Assembly (NCBI RefSeq): GCF_000488215.1 | Contig: NZ_KI530712.1 | Location: forward strand, 1,058,881 to 1,122,880 | Reading direction: 5' to 3' | Length of the DNA: 64,000 nt | Origin: Acinetobacter nectaris CIP 110549 | Lineage (GTDB): Bacteria; Pseudomonadota; Gammaproteobacteria; Pseudomonadales; Moraxellaceae | In this document: positions 48,254 to 59,452 of the stretch, piece after piece | Numbering within the stretch: the first letter of the stretch is position 1 | Layout: each line of letters begins with the position of its first letter | Notes under the pieces: generated by a model | Database searches by the model: none | The model's input: only the letters and a program-made list of their open reading frames with translations | Told to the model about the DNA's origin: nothing | Translations under genes and position numbers: made by a program

Positions 48254-51217
48254 TTAAACTAAAATTTCACGCCTACTATTTGGTCCAGCTCCGCTCACTA
48301 CACCATTTTCTTCCATTTGGTCTATGAGTCTTGCAGCTCTGTTATAGCCCAAACTAAATTTACGCTGTAAAGAAGATGCAGAAGCTTTTCTACTTTCAAG
48401 GACAAAAGCAACAGCCTGATCATAAAGTACATCACGATCCGATGCACCTTCACCATTATCACCACCCGATCTTGCAGAAGGTTCTTCATCATATGGGGTT
48501 AAAATCTCATCCACATAATCAGGATCACCACGCTCACGCCATGCATCACAAATTCGGTTAACCTCATCATCACTAATAAAAGCACCATGTAAACGTTCAG
48601 GTTCAATCTTACCCGGCCCTAAAAATAGCATATCACCATGACCTAAAAGATCTTCTGCCCCACCGGCATCTAAAATGGTTCTTGAGTCAATTTTACTATT
48701 TACACGTAAAGCAACTCGCGTTGGAATATTGGCTTTAATTAGACCTGTAATAACATCTACAGACGGACGCTGAGTCGCAAGTAATAGATGAATACCCGCA
48801 GCACGCGACTTCTGTGCCAGACGTGTAATCATTTCCTCTGCTTTTTTACCTACTTGCATGATCATATCTGCAAATTCATCGGCAACAATTACAATCATTG
48901 GCAAAGTTTGCAATCTTGGAGCTCGCTCTTGTGTTGCTGAATCACTTGGCTTCCAAGTTGGATCAATGAGATCCTCCCCTGTTTCCAAAGCTTCTTTTAC
49001 TTTCCGATTATAATCAACAATTTTACGTACTTTTAAAAATGACATGAGCTTATAACGGCGCTCCATCTCATTAACACACCAATTTAAAGCACTTACAGCA
49101 TCTTTCATATCTGTAACTACAGGCGTTAATAAATGAGGAATATCATTATAGTTTGCTAACTCTAATTGTTTCGGATCAATTAAGATAAGCCTTAAGTCTT
49201 GAGGTGTATACTTTAACAACATCGATAAAAGCATTGCATTCACAGCAACTGACTTACCTGAGCCCGTTGTACCTGCAACTAGCATATGCGGTGCTTTTGC
49301 CAAATCAGTAAGTACAGGCTGACCAGAAATATCTTTCCCCATAGCCATACTAATAAGACCATTTGGATCTTTATATTCCTGAGTATGTAGCAACTCAGTT
49401 AAGCGCACCATTTCACGACTACTATTCGGCACTTCAATACCAATATAAGGCTTGCCTGGAATGACTTCCACAACACGTACAGAAGCCATAGACATTGAAC
49501 GTGCAAGGTCTCTTGAAATATTGGTGACTTTCGATGCTTTCACGCCAGGTGCTAAATCTAGTTCAAATCGTGTAACAACAGGGCCTGGTTGCGCTTCTAC
49601 CACAGTTGCTTTTACATTAAACTCTTGTAGCTTAATTTCAAGCAGCTCTGATAACCGCGCTAATTGCTCTTCTGTAAAATTTACTTTTTTATTTGGATCA
49701 ACTTCATCAAGTAAACTTTTTTCAGGTAACGGAGATAGTCCTCTACGCTTTTCAACCACCTGCATTGCTCTAGACATTGGACGACCTGAAGCATCTGTAA
49801 GCGGTGCATCAAAATCGAACTCATCTTGGTTGTCTTCAGGCTTACCTGCAGTCTCTTGCCAAGCACTTATAAACTCTTCTTTTGAAAGCTTTGTATCTAA
49901 TTCTGTTTGAATGTCAGCCTGAACAAAAGCAGATGATTGTGCATAACTATTGACAGGCTTAGATACATTTGATGATGCTAATTTCGCATTTTCATCTTTC
50001 TCTCTAGGTGTCTTATGAGCAGCCGACTGTGACTCTGCTTTATCTAAAGCAAGTAACTTCTCAATATCATCGACATGAGAGTCATAATGAATAGACTGCG
50101 ACTGCGTATTTACTTTTTCAGCTGGTATACTCGACAGTTGTTCACTGTTATTAAAAGGTGTATGTATATCTGTCGCCGCTTCCTCTTTTGGCACAGTCTT
50201 TAACAAATCATCAAAGACCTTATCATCATCCCAATTTACATTTGATGTCTTTGAATTTAAGTTTGCCTTCAAATGTTCATCTTCAGATGCCTTTAATAAT
50301 GCATCAATTTCTTTTTGCTGTTCATCTTCTGTTTTTTGGTCAGGTACTTTCCATACCTGCCCTGTCACAACCTTGCGCTCTTGGGCTTCAGGTATTGCTT
50401 TATTTGTCTCTGAAACAGGTACTTCAAAAGACTTTAAAGACTCATGTTCTGCTTGGCGTGTTATCAAATCATCAAATAATTTTTCAGCAGCAGGATCTGT
50501 ATTCGATGCTTTTTTAACAGTTTCCTTTTTTTCTTGATGATCTATAGATTCTATTTCTTCATTACCATGAGCTGTTTGCGCTTCTACTGATTTTTCTGGT
50601 TTCTTCGACGCTATCATTTTGTCATATGCAGCCTCTGTTTCAGGCACATTACGATAAAATAAATCTTGTAAATATTTAGGTGTAGCTTGCAACGTCGCCC
50701 ATGTTTTATTCCATTGCACACCAAAAGCAAGTGTAAATAAAATACCCCATAGTACAAAAAGGAAGATACTTGCACCATAAATTGTAATGAGATGGGATAA
50801 GCTCACACCAAGCTCATATCCTATAATACCGCCAGAAGCATTGGTTAGCGCATCTGTAGGTACATTCCAAAATAAATAAAATAAGCTCGAAGTTGCCAAT
50901 AAAATAAAAAACTGAGCCGCGTAACGAAAAGGTCGGCTTAAAAAGCTTCTTGGCCACCAAACTTGAATTGCTTCTATAAAGAAAAAAATAGGAATAAGTA
51001 AACTTGCCCAACCTAAAAATCCAAACAGTAAATCTGCAATCCAAGCGCCTGCAACACCACTTGCGTTTGATACTTGTTGTGTGTCACTTGAAATATGCAT
51101 CCATCCCGGATCAAATGGTGTATATGTGACTGTTGCTAAGAACAAATAAATACCAAACGATACTAAAAATAATGTCGTAATTAAGCGCTGTGCATACACA
51201 CTCGACACCGCAGTCAT
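48254..51217 (-). CDS. ftsK: DNA translocase FtsK
   Basis: This 987-residue divisome protein has four N-terminal membrane helices (about 15-180), an acidic/Ser/Gln linker (about 190-490), and a RecA-like motor with Walker A GTTGSGKS and Walker B MIVIVADEFAD. The C-terminal gamma winged helix reads SASSLQRKFSLGYNRAARLIDQME and binds KOPS. It pumps DNA at the septum and activates XerCD at dif. The frame opens at TTG (51244), but the ATG at 51217 with AGGA 7 nt upstream is better. Confidence 0.96.
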   Translation of the reverse strand: MTAVSSVYAQRLITTLFLVSFGIYLFLATVTYTPFDPGWMHISSDTQQVSNASGVAGAWIADLLFGFLGWASLLIPIFFFIEAIQVWWPRSFLSRPFRYAAQFFILLATSSLFYLFWNVPTDALTNASGGIIGYELGVSLSHLITIYGASIFLFVLWGILFTLAFGVQWNKTWATLQATPKYLQDLFYRNVPETEAAYDKMIASKKPEKSVEAQTAHGNEEIESIDHQEKKETVKKASNTDPAAEKLFDDLITRQAEHESLKSFEVPVSETNKAIPEAQERKVVTGQVWKVPDQKTEDEQQKEIDALLKASEDEHLKANLNSKTSNVNWDDDKVFDDLLKTVPKEEAATDIHTPFNNSEQLSSIPAEKVNTQSQSIHYDSHVDDIEKLLALDKAESQSAAHKTPREKDENAKLASSNVSKPVNSYAQSSAFVQADIQTELDTKLSKEEFISAWQETAGKPEDNQDEFDFDAPLTDASGRPMSRAMQVVEKRRGLSPLPEKSLLDEVDPNKKVNFTEEQLARLSELLEIKLQEFNVKATVVEAQPGPVVTRFELDLAPGVKASKVTNISRDLARSMSMASVRVVEVIPGKPYIGIEVPNSSREMVRLTELLHTQEYKDPNGLISMAMGKDISGQPVLTDLAKAPHMLVAGTTGSGKSVAVNAMLLSMLLKYTPQDLRLILIDPKQLELANYNDIPHLLTPVVTDMKDAVSALNWCVNEMERRYKLMSFLKVRKIVDYNRKVKEALETGEDLIDPTWKPSDSATQERAPRLQTLPMIVIVADEFADMIMQVGKKAEEMITRLAQKSRAAGIHLLLATQRPSVDVITGLIKANIPTRVALRVNSKIDSRTILDAGGAEDLLGHGDMLFLGPGKIEPERLHGAFISDDEVNRICDAWRERGDPDYVDEILTPYDEEPSARSGGDNGEGASDRDVLYDQAVAFVLESRKASASSLQRKFSLGYNRAARLIDQMEENGVVSGAGPNSRREILV

Positions 51218-51422
51218 ATACTGTCCTGTACTTGAAAAAACCAATGAATATTTATGAAATAAAGCTTAATACTTTTTTCAACGATTTAATTTTAATATTA
51301 TGCACATGTTATACGAGAAAATATGCAACGCTTTGTTAGTATTTAGATATTAACATAGCTAAAATCGATTTAGCCTATCCATAATATCAACATTTACAGA
51401 CAACACAAAGATTCTTGTTTAG

Positions 51423-52412
<990 letters not shown>

Positions 52413-52416
52413 GATC

Positions 52417-52445
52417 AAAAGCCGTAGTTACTACGGCTTTTTCTT
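52417..52445 (+). terminator. Terminator of trxB
   Basis: An 11-bp stem (52417-52427 with 52431-52441, AAAAGCCGTAG/CTACGGCTTTT) with TTA loop is followed by a T-rich tail. aat may therefore need its own promoter. Confidence 0.9.
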
Positions 52446-52475
52446 TCATACATACTGAAAATTATAAATACTTCT

Positions 52476-53210
52476 ATGAATAATATTCCACCATCACAAT
52501 ACACATTCCCCTTAGCCAAAGACGCAGACCCTGAGGGGCATGGACTCATCTGTTTTGGAGCAGACCTATCACCTTCAACACTATTTGAAGCATATACACA
52601 TGGGTTATTTCCTTGGTTTAATGAAGATGAGCCTATTTGTTGGTGGAGTCCTGAGCCACGATGTATTATTTCACCACATGCCTACACCCCAAGCAAATCA
52701 CTCCTTAGAAACATGAAAAAGCATGATTACACCATAACCATTAATCATGCTTTTGAAGATGTTATTCGTAAATGTTCATTACCACGTAACTATACGAATG
52801 AAACATGGATTAGTGAAGATATTATTCAAAGCTATGTAAATATGTTTAAACATGGCTTAGGTTACAGTATAGAAGTATGGGAGAAAGATATTTTAGTTGG
52901 TGGCTTATATGGTTTAACCATTGGTCATGGCTGCTTTGGCGAGTCTATGTTTAGCCAACGTACAGATGTTTCTAAAATGGCATTTTACACATTGATGCTA
53001 ATAGGTGCCGAACAAAAATTACCATGGATTGACTGCCAATTGGTCAATGACCATCTACTCAGTTTAGGTGCAACAACCATGACACGCGAAAATTATTTAA
53101 AATCGTTACAAACTGTTATAAAACAACCTAGAATTGATTGGAAAAAGTATCAGGACAGTGTATTTTCTAGTAAGGATATTGCCAATTCACAGCAACTACT
53201 CACCAAGTAA
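52476..53210 (+). CDS. aat: Leucyl/phenylalanyl-tRNA-protein transferase
   Basis: This 244-residue enzyme adds Leu or Phe from tRNA to N-terminal Lys/Arg of proteins, marking them for ClpAP. It has the typical [23 protein letters not shown] block, the [19 protein letters not shown] block and the HLLSLGA block. It lies before bpt, and both act in the N-degron pathway. Confidence 0.95.
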   Translation: MNNIPPSQYTFPLAKDADPEGHGLICFGADLSPSTLFEAYTHGLFPWFNEDEPICWWSPEPRCIISPHAYTPSKSLLRNMKKHDYTITINHAFEDVIRKCSLPRNYTNETWISEDIIQSYVNMFKHGLGYSIEVWEKDILVGGLYGLTIGHGCFGESMFSQRTDVSKMAFYTLMLIGAEQKLPWIDCQLVNDHLLSLGATTMTRENYLKSLQTVIKQPRIDWKKYQDSVFSSKDIANSQQLLTK

Positions 53211-53231
53211 ATTAACTGGAGGGAGACGAAT

Positions 53232-54047
53232 ATGAATACATACACCCCGAAGTCCCCTTTAAGTACACTACAGTATTTTATTACTCCCCCTCATGACTGT
53301 AGCTACTTAAATGCTCGCCCATCAAGAATGGTTTTTCTCGACCCAAAACAGCGAATAGATGTTCTTACACTTTCAGACTTATCTAGAACAGGTTTTAGAC
53401 GCAGTGGCGATTACATTTATAGACCTGAGTGTCATTCTTGTCGACAATGCTTATCTTGTCGTGTGCCTGTAGAACACTTTACGATGAACAGCCAACAAAA
53501 AAAGGCTTGGAAGCGTAATAAAGATCTTACAATGTATATCACGCCTATCGAGCAAGCAAATGAACAACATTATAAGCTCTATGAAAAATACATTAATATT
53601 CGGCATAAAGATGGAGACATGTATCCTGCAAGTAAAGAGCAGTTTGAAAAATTCTTACTACATACTTGCACAGAAAGTTTTTTCTTAGAATTATGGAAAG
53701 ATGATCAACTCATCAGTGTTTCTGTATGCGATGCATTAGATGATGGGCTCTCTGCGGTTTATACCTTTTTTGAACCTGAAGAACATAAGCGTTCTCTTGG
53801 TGTATTTGCCATCCTCAAACAAATTGATTATGTGAAATCTCTTAACCTTGATTATGTATATTTAGGCTATTGGGTTCCCCATTCAAAAAAAATGAATTAT
53901 AAATGCCAATATGCACCTTTTGAGTTATTTATTGATGGACAGTGGCACACCTTAAATAAACAGCTTTCTTCTGAAGATATTATAAATTTAGGGGAATCTC
54001 TAATGACAAGCTATCCAACGAACTGGAGCCATCTTTTAAATGAATAA
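53232..54047 (+). CDS. bpt: Bacterial arginyl/aspartate-glutamate leucyl-tRNA transferase
   Basis: This 271-residue enzyme of the ATE1/Bpt family has the N-terminal HDCSYLNARPSRMVFLDP, the Cys-rich YRPECHSCRQCLSCRVPV and the GYWVPHSKKMNYKCQYAPFELF motif. Bpt adds Leu to N-terminal Asp/Glu. GGAGGGAG precedes the ATG, 21 nt after aat, so the two are co-transcribed. It converges on rimI with a 2-nt gap and no terminator between. Confidence 0.93.
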   Translation: MNTYTPKSPLSTLQYFITPPHDCSYLNARPSRMVFLDPKQRIDVLTLSDLSRTGFRRSGDYIYRPECHSCRQCLSCRVPVEHFTMNSQQKKAWKRNKDLTMYITPIEQANEQHYKLYEKYINIRHKDGDMYPASKEQFEKFLLHTCTESFFLELWKDDQLISVSVCDALDDGLSAVYTFFEPEEHKRSLGVFAILKQIDYVKSLNLDYVYLGYWVPHSKKMNYKCQYAPFELFIDGQWHTLNKQLSSEDIINLGESLMTSYPTNWSHLLNE

Positions 54048-54049
54048 AA

Positions 54050-54508
54050 TTACTTCATATAAGAACTAAAATCGTCATTACATGACTTAATCATAATTAT
54101 TGCATGTTCTCGTGAACCATCAGTCTTTGGATAATAATTCTTCCTAAGATCAATCTGATGAAATCCAGCCTTTTCATACAGCTTTATTGCTGCTAGATTA
54201 CTTTCACGAACTTCCAAAAATATTTGTATTGGATCATTTTTCAATAAGTCTAATGACTCTTCTAATAACTTAAACCCAATACCTTTGCCCTGATATTTAG
54301 GGTGTACTGCCATAAGAAGAAGATTAGCTTCATCTAACACAGGCTGCAATATACAAAATCCACAAACCTCATGATTTTCTATATATACAGTAGTATGATA
54401 GTTCTTTTGAGCCTCTGTAAACTGCTTCAATGACCATGGATGTGACTGTACTCGTTTTTCTATTTCATAGACCTGAGTAACATCACCTTGTTCCATAAAA
54501 CGAATCAT
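54050..54508 (-). CDS. rimI: Ribosomal protein S18 alanine N-acetyltransferase RimI
   Basis: This 152-residue GNAT enzyme has the RimI marks HPWSLKQFTEA, MAVHPKYQGKGIGFKLL (acetyl-CoA loop), EVRESNLAAIKLYEKAGF and RKNYYPKTDGSREHAIIM. It acetylates the N-terminus of S18. It stands alone, convergent with bpt. Confidence 0.9.
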   Translation of the reverse strand: MIRFMEQGDVTQVYEIEKRVQSHPWSLKQFTEAQKNYHTTVYIENHEVCGFCILQPVLDEANLLLMAVHPKYQGKGIGFKLLEESLDLLKNDPIQIFLEVRESNLAAIKLYEKAGFHQIDLRKNYYPKTDGSREHAIIMIKSCNDDFSSYMK

Positions 54509-54584
54509 AACAACTTTTCTAATAAGATTTTTGCTGATTATAGCTATTTTATTTTTCTTTACTATATTTAAAAATCAAACACAT

Positions 54585-54614
54585 AAAAAAACGCCCCTAA
54601 AGGAGCGTTTTTTT
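54585..54614 (-). terminator. Terminator of the str operon (after tuf)
   Basis: A stem of about 13 bp with one G-U pair on the minus strand (54585-54597 with 54602-54614) closes a 4-nt loop and is followed by a T run, just past the tuf stop. Confidence 0.9.
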
Positions 54615-54626
54615 ACTTTTCAGTGA

Positions 54627-55817
54627 TTATGCTGTTACTTTAGAAACAACACCAGCACCTACAGTACGACCACCTTCACGGATCGCGAAGCGTAAGCCAG
54701 CGTCCATTGCGATTGGGTGGATCAATTCTACTGCCATTTCAACGTTGTCACCTGGCATAACCATTTCAACGCCTTCTTTCAACTGGATTGCGCCAGTTAC
54801 GTCAGTTGTACGGAAATAGAACTGTGGGCGGTAACCATTTAAGAATGGAGTATGACGACCACCTTCTTCTTTCGCTAGTACATATACTTCTGCGTCGAAT
54901 TTAGTGTGTGGCTTGATTGTACCTGGCTTAGCCAATACTTGACCACGTTGTACGTCTTCACGCTTAGTACCACGTAGAAGAACACCACAGTTCTCGCCTG
55001 CACGACCTTCGTCAAGCAGTTTACGGAACATTTCAACGCCAGTTACAGTTGTTTTAACCGTGTCTTTAATACCAACGATTTCAACTTCTTCACCAACTTT
55101 AACAATACCTGATTCTACACGGCCTGTTACTACAGTACCACGACCAGAAATTGAGAATACATCTTCGATTGGCATTAGGAATGCTTTATCGATAGCACGC
55201 TCTGGCTCAGGAATGTAAGAATCTAAAGCTTCTACAAGAGAAATTACTGCAGATTCGCCATACTGACCAGCATCACCGTTAAGTGCAGCTAAAGCTGAAC
55301 CACGGATTACAGGAGTGTCATCACCAGGGAAGTCGTAAGAAGCTAGAAGTTCACGAACTTCCATTTCTACTAATTCAAGTAACTCTTCATCATCAACAAG
55401 GTCACACTTGTTTAAGAATACGATGATGAAAGGTACACCTACCTGACGAGAAAGAAGGATGTGTTCACGAGTTTGTGGCATAGGACCATCAGTCGCAGCA
55501 CATACAAGGATCGCACCGTCCATTTGAGCAGCACCAGTGATCATGTTTTTAACATAATCGGCGTGTCCTGGGCAGTCTACGTGAGCGTAGTGACGAGTTG
55601 GAGAGTCATATTCTACGTGAGATGTATTAATTGTAATACCACGAGCTTTTTCTTCAGGTGCAGAGTCGATCGCTGCGTAATCTTTAGCTTCACCGCCATA
55701 AGTTTTCGCACAGATAGTTGCGATAGCAGCTGTTAAAGTTGTTTTACCATGGTCAACGTGACCAATTGTTCCCACGTTTACATGTGGCTTATTACGTTCA
55801 AACTTGGCTTTAGCCAT
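54627..55817 (-). CDS. tuf: Elongation factor Tu
   Basis: This 396-residue GTPase delivers aminoacyl-tRNA to the ribosome. It has GHVDHGKTT, the switch segment with [17 protein letters not shown] and the three-domain length. The last gene of rpsL-rpsG-fusA-tuf, it follows fusA after 92 nt. Whether a second tuf exists elsewhere cannot be seen here. Confidence 0.98.
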   Translation of the reverse strand: MAKAKFERNKPHVNVGTIGHVDHGKTTLTAAIATICAKTYGGEAKDYAAIDSAPEEKARGITINTSHVEYDSPTRHYAHVDCPGHADYVKNMITGAAQMDGAILVCAATDGPMPQTREHILLSRQVGVPFIIVFLNKCDLVDDEELLELVEMEVRELLASYDFPGDDTPVIRGSALAALNGDAGQYGESAVISLVEALDSYIPEPERAIDKAFLMPIEDVFSISGRGTVVTGRVESGIVKVGEEVEIVGIKDTVKTTVTGVEMFRKLLDEGRAGENCGVLLRGTKREDVQRGQVLAKPGTIKPHTKFDAEVYVLAKEEGGRHTPFLNGYRPQFYFRTTDVTGAIQLKEGVEMVMPGDNVEMAVELIHPIAMDAGLRFAIREGGRTVGAGVVSKVTA

Positions 55818-55909
55818 GATGATCTTCCTTTATTAACTGCTCATAAGGGTTACTTATGAGCAATAGGTTTTTAACTCAAATCGAATTAGGCAATATAGTA
55901 ATCGAAAGA

Positions 55910-58042
55910 TTACTCGTCGTCACCTGATTTACCTGTTTGGAATTTAGTAATGATGCCTTCAGCCACGTTACGTGGAGTTTCAGCATATTTTGCAAATTCC
56001 ATAGAGTAAGTTGCACGACCTTGAGACATAGAACGCATATGTGTTGCGTAACCAAACATCTCAGCAAGTGGAACTTCAGCACGAATTGCTTTTGTACCAC
56101 CAGGTAAGTCGTCCATACCTTGAACCATACCACGACGACGGTTTAAGTCACCCATGATATCGCCCATGTAGTCTTCTGGAGTTTCTACTTCAACTTTCAT
56201 AACAGGTTCAAGAAGAACAGGATCTGCTTTCATGAAACCGTCACGGAATGCGTAAGAACCTGCCATTTTGAACGACAATTCATCAGAATCGACATCATGG
56301 TAAGAACCATCAAATAATGTCGCTTTGATGCCTACAACTGGGTAACCAGCAAGGACACCATTCTTCATACGCTCACGGATACCTTTATCCACAGCGCCAA
56401 AGAATTCTTTAGGTACTACACCACCAACAACTTCTTCAACAAACTCGTATTCTTTGTCGCCTTCAGGATCCATAGGTTCTAAACGAACATATACATGACC
56501 GAATTTACCTTTACCACCTGTTTGACGAACGAATTTACCTTCTTGCTCAATTGTTTTACGAATCGTTTCGCGGTAAGCAACCATTGGTTTACCAATATTT
56601 GCTTCAACACCGAATTCACGCTTCATACGGTCAACAATGATGTCAAGGTGAAGCTCACCCATACCAGCAATAATTGTTTGACCAGATTCTTCATCAGTAC
56701 GTACACGGAATGAAGGATCTTCTTTTGCTAAGCGACCTAGAGCAACTGACATTTTTTCTTGGTCAGCTTTTGTTTTTGGCTCTACAGCAAGTGCAATTAC
56801 TGGATCAGGGAATTCCATACGTTCAAGCGTAATGATGTTCTTTTCATCACACAACGTATCACCAGTTGTTACATCTTTTAGACCAACACATGCTGCGATA
56901 TCGCCCGCACGAATTTCATCTAAATCTTGACGTTGGTCTGCGTGCATTTGTACGATACGGCCAACACGCTCACGCTTAGACTTAACTGGGTTAAATACAG
57001 GATCACCTTGTTTAAGTACACCTGAATAAACACGAATAAACGTTAAGTTACCAACGAATTTGTCATTCATAATTTTGAATGCAAGCGCAGAGAATGGCAC
57101 TTCATCAGATGCTTCACGAGTTGCTTCTGTCTCATCTTTATCGTCTAAAACACCGCGAATCGCTTGTACTTCAGTTGGAGATGGTAAGTATTCAATTACA
57201 GCATCCAACATACGTTGAACACCTTTGTTTTTGAATGCAGAGCCACAAAGCATTACTTGAATTTCAGATGCCAATGTACGTGCACGTAAACCTTGCATGA
57301 TCTCTTCTTTAGAAAGATCACCTTCTTCAAGGTATTTGTCCATGAGTTCTTCAGAAGCTTCCGCTGCTGCTTCAACCATGTTTACACGCCATTCTTGAGC
57401 AGTATCAACAAGATCAGCTGGAATTTCACCTAGGTCGAATTTCATGCCTTGAGATTCTTCATCCCAAATAATTGCTTTCATTTCGAGAAGGTCAACAACA
57501 CCAGTAAATGTATCTTCTGCACCAATTGGAACTACGATAGGTACAGGGTTTCCACCAAGGCGTGTTTTCATCTGTTCAACAACACGGAAGAAGTTTGCAC
57601 CTGTACGGTCCATCTTATTCACGAATGCTAAACGAGGTACTTTATATTTGTTTGCTTGACGCCATACAGTTTCAGACTGAGGCTGAACACCACCAACTGC
57701 ACAGTAAACCATGCAAGCACCGTCAAGAACACGCATAGAACGTTCAACTTCGATTGTGAAGTCAACGTGTCCCGGCGTGTCAATTACGTTAATACGGTGT
57801 TGTTTAAATTGGTTAGCCATACCAGACCAAAAACAAGTTGTCGCAGCTGAGGTAATTGTAATACCGCGCTCTTGCTCTTGTGCCATCCAGTCCATCGTTG
57901 CAGCACCGTCGTGTACTTCACCAATTTTGTGAGATACACCAGTGTAATACAAGATACGCTCTGTAGTTGTAGTTTTACCTGCGTCAATATGTGCAGAAAT
58001 ACCGATGTTACGGTATTGAGAAATAGGAGTTTGACGAGCCAT
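55910..58042 (-). CDS. fusA: Elongation factor G
   Basis: This 710-residue GTPase drives translocation. It has [43 protein letters not shown] and the five-domain layout ending in [20 protein letters not shown]. The ATG at 58042 follows a GGAATG site. An unusual paired element lies between rpsG and this start. Confidence 0.98.
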   Translation of the reverse strand: MARQTPISQYRNIGISAHIDAGKTTTTERILYYTGVSHKIGEVHDGAATMDWMAQEQERGITITSAATTCFWSGMANQFKQHRINVIDTPGHVDFTIEVERSMRVLDGACMVYCAVGGVQPQSETVWRQANKYKVPRLAFVNKMDRTGANFFRVVEQMKTRLGGNPVPIVVPIGAEDTFTGVVDLLEMKAIIWDEESQGMKFDLGEIPADLVDTAQEWRVNMVEAAAEASEELMDKYLEEGDLSKEEIMQGLRARTLASEIQVMLCGSAFKNKGVQRMLDAVIEYLPSPTEVQAIRGVLDDKDETEATREASDEVPFSALAFKIMNDKFVGNLTFIRVYSGVLKQGDPVFNPVKSKRERVGRIVQMHADQRQDLDEIRAGDIAACVGLKDVTTGDTLCDEKNIITLERMEFPDPVIALAVEPKTKADQEKMSVALGRLAKEDPSFRVRTDEESGQTIIAGMGELHLDIIVDRMKREFGVEANIGKPMVAYRETIRKTIEQEGKFVRQTGGKGKFGHVYVRLEPMDPEGDKEYEFVEEVVGGVVPKEFFGAVDKGIRERMKNGVLAGYPVVGIKATLFDGSYHDVDSDELSFKMAGSYAFRDGFMKADPVLLEPVMKVEVETPEDYMGDIMGDLNRRRGMVQGMDDLPGGTKAIRAEVPLAEMFGYATHMRSMSQGRATYSMEFAKYAETPRNVAEGIITKFQTGKSGDDE

Positions 58043-58068
58043 GATGTTTTACATTCCTAATGTTATTT

Positions 58069-58163
58069 ATAAAACAGGACGCATTAAGTTTAAATAACTT
58101 AATGCGTTCAAATATTAAAAATACAAGTATTTTTAATATTATTTTTTTAAAGACCTGTTTTAT
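58069..58163 (-). promoter_or_regulatory. Three-stem structured element between rpsG and fusA
   Basis: An outer 10-bp stem (58069-58078 with 58154-58163, ATAAAACAGG/CCTGTTTTAT) encloses two perfect hairpins, 12 bp (58079-58090 with 58096-58107) and about 13 bp (58111-58124 with 58127-58140). In the mRNA it ends about 12 nt before the fusA ribosome site. Such a junction could control processing or translation of fusA. The pairing is seen; the function is inferred. Confidence 0.6.
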
Positions 58164-58167
58164 CCGC

Positions 58168-58638
58168 TTAGAAACGGTAATGAGAGAAGGCTTTGTTAGC
58201 TTCAGCCATACGGTGCACGTCTTCACGTTTTTTAGTTGCAGCACCTTTGCCTTCAGCCGCATCAAGCAACTCGCCAGCAAGACGTAAAGCCATAGTTTTT
58301 TCAGAACGCTTTGCAGCAGCGTCTACTAACCAACGCATAGCTAGAGCAGTACGACGGGATGGGCGCACTTCCATAGGTACTTGGTATGTAGCACCACCAA
58401 CACGGCGAGCTTTTACTTCGACCATAGGACGAACTTTTTCAAGAGTAGTCTCGAAAAATTCAACTGGGTCTACTTTATTTTTTTCTTGAACGCGGTCTAA
58501 AGCACCATAAACAATGCTTTCTGCAATCGATTTTTTACCATCTTGCATAACGTGGTTCATGAATTTAGCGATTGTTTGGCTACCGAACTTAGGATCCGGA
58601 AGGATTTCACGGGCAGCGACTACGCGACGTCTTGGCAT
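58168..58638 (-). CDS. rpsG: 30S ribosomal protein S7
   Basis: This 156-residue protein binds the 3' domain of 16S rRNA. It starts [20 protein letters not shown] and has the typical [22 protein letters not shown]. The frame opens earlier (58704), but the ATG at 58638 with AGGTG upstream is the true family start. In E. coli S7 also regulates this operon by binding the rpsL-rpsG spacer. Confidence 0.98.
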   Translation of the reverse strand: MPRRRVVAAREILPDPKFGSQTIAKFMNHVMQDGKKSIAESIVYGALDRVQEKNKVDPVEFFETTLEKVRPMVEVKARRVGGATYQVPMEVRPSRRTALAMRWLVDAAAKRSEKTMALRLAGELLDAAEGKGAATKKREDVHRMAEANKAFSHYRF

Positions 58639-58656
58639 TTTAATACACCTAATAAT

Positions 58657-58707
58657 ATGACACTTCAGGATGATCCAGCAGTTTGTGCAAAGTGTCATGC
58701 ACATGAC
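58657..58707 (-). promoter_or_regulatory. Competing hairpins in the rpsL-rpsG spacer (possible S7 operator)
   Basis: A 9-bp stem (58657-58665 with 58690-58698, ATGACACTT/AAGTGTCAT) lies before the rpsG ribosome site. A second perfect 6-bp repeat, GTCATG (58694-58699) with CATGAC (58702-58707), uses part of the same bases, so only one can form. This could be the S7 feedback site; it is inferred from position. Confidence 0.5.
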
Positions 58708-58795
58708 GCTGGCCTTACTATACGTCGCTTGATTTAAAAATCTGAATGATCAAACAAGCGAAACGCTAAAGGTTTTTTTGGTTTTTAACGCCTAA

Positions 58796-59170
58796 TTATT
58801 TCTTAGGACGTTTAGTACCGTATTTAGAACGTGCTTGGTTACGATCTTTAACACCAGCACAGTCTAATGAACCACGAACGGTATGGTAACGTACACCTGG
58901 TAAATCTTTAACACGACCACCACGGATAAGCACAACACTGTGCTCTTGTAGGTTATGACCTTCACCACCGATGTAGCTTGAAACTTCAAAACCTGAAGTT
59001 AGACGTACACGGCAAACTTTACGCATTGCTGAGTTTGGTTTTTTAGGTGTAGTTGTATAAACACGAGTACATACACCACGACGTTGTGGACAAGCCTTCA
59101 ACGCAGGAACTTTGGATTTTTCAACCAAAGTTGAACGACCCTTACGGATCAATTGATTTGTTGTTGCCAT
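58796..59170 (-). CDS. rpsL: 30S ribosomal protein S12
   Basis: This 124-residue decoding-centre protein starts [12 protein letters not shown] and has [12 protein letters not shown] and [14 protein letters not shown]43 and K88, the streptomycin-resistance positions, are both Lys, so the streptomycin-sensitive form is present. It is the first gene of the str operon, with GGAG before the ATG. Confidence 0.98.
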   Translation of the reverse strand: MATTNQLIRKGRSTLVEKSKVPALKACPQRRGVCTRVYTTTPKKPNSAMRKVCRVRLTSGFEVSSYIGGEGHNLQEHSVVLIRGGRVKDLPGVRYHTVRGSLDCAGVKDRNQARSKYGTKRPKK

Positions 59171-59238
59171 ATGGCAATTCTCCCGTTAATTAAAAACCCC
59201 ACAAAAAAAGAAAATTTAACTCTTTTTGAGGGCACATT

Positions 59239-59267
59239 ATTGTATTCAAAAACTAAATCTTGGTCAA
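59239..59267 (-). promoter_or_regulatory. Promoter of the str operon
   Basis: On the minus strand TTGACC (59262-59267) and TACAAT (59239-59244) are 17 nt apart, near the sigma-70 ideal. The start would fall near 59232, giving a leader of about 60 nt before rpsL. This is the best promoter match in the window. Confidence 0.82.
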
Positions 59268-59411
59268 CATAAGACAAAGACACATTTCAACCCAACAATA
59301 ATGAAAGTATTTTATAAAAAAACAATATAAAGTAAATACTTATAAAAAATTTAAAACACTACGCTTTAAAAGAAATATTATATTTAACAAATTAAGTCAC
59401 AAGAATAACGC

Positions 59412-59436
59412 ATCGCTTCATAACTTACGAAGCGAT
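59412..59436 (-). terminator. Probable terminator after the EcsC-like gene
   Basis: An 8-bp stem (59412-59419 with 59429-59436, ATCGCTTC/GAAGCGAT) with a 9-nt loop lies about 17 nt past the stop codon; the T-rich tail is weak. Confidence 0.55.
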
Positions 59437-59452
59437 ATAAGTAATATAGAGT

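Noticed and set aside
58639..58704. Longer N-terminus of S7
   Set aside because: S7 starts MPRRR in all relatives; the extension lies in the structured spacer.
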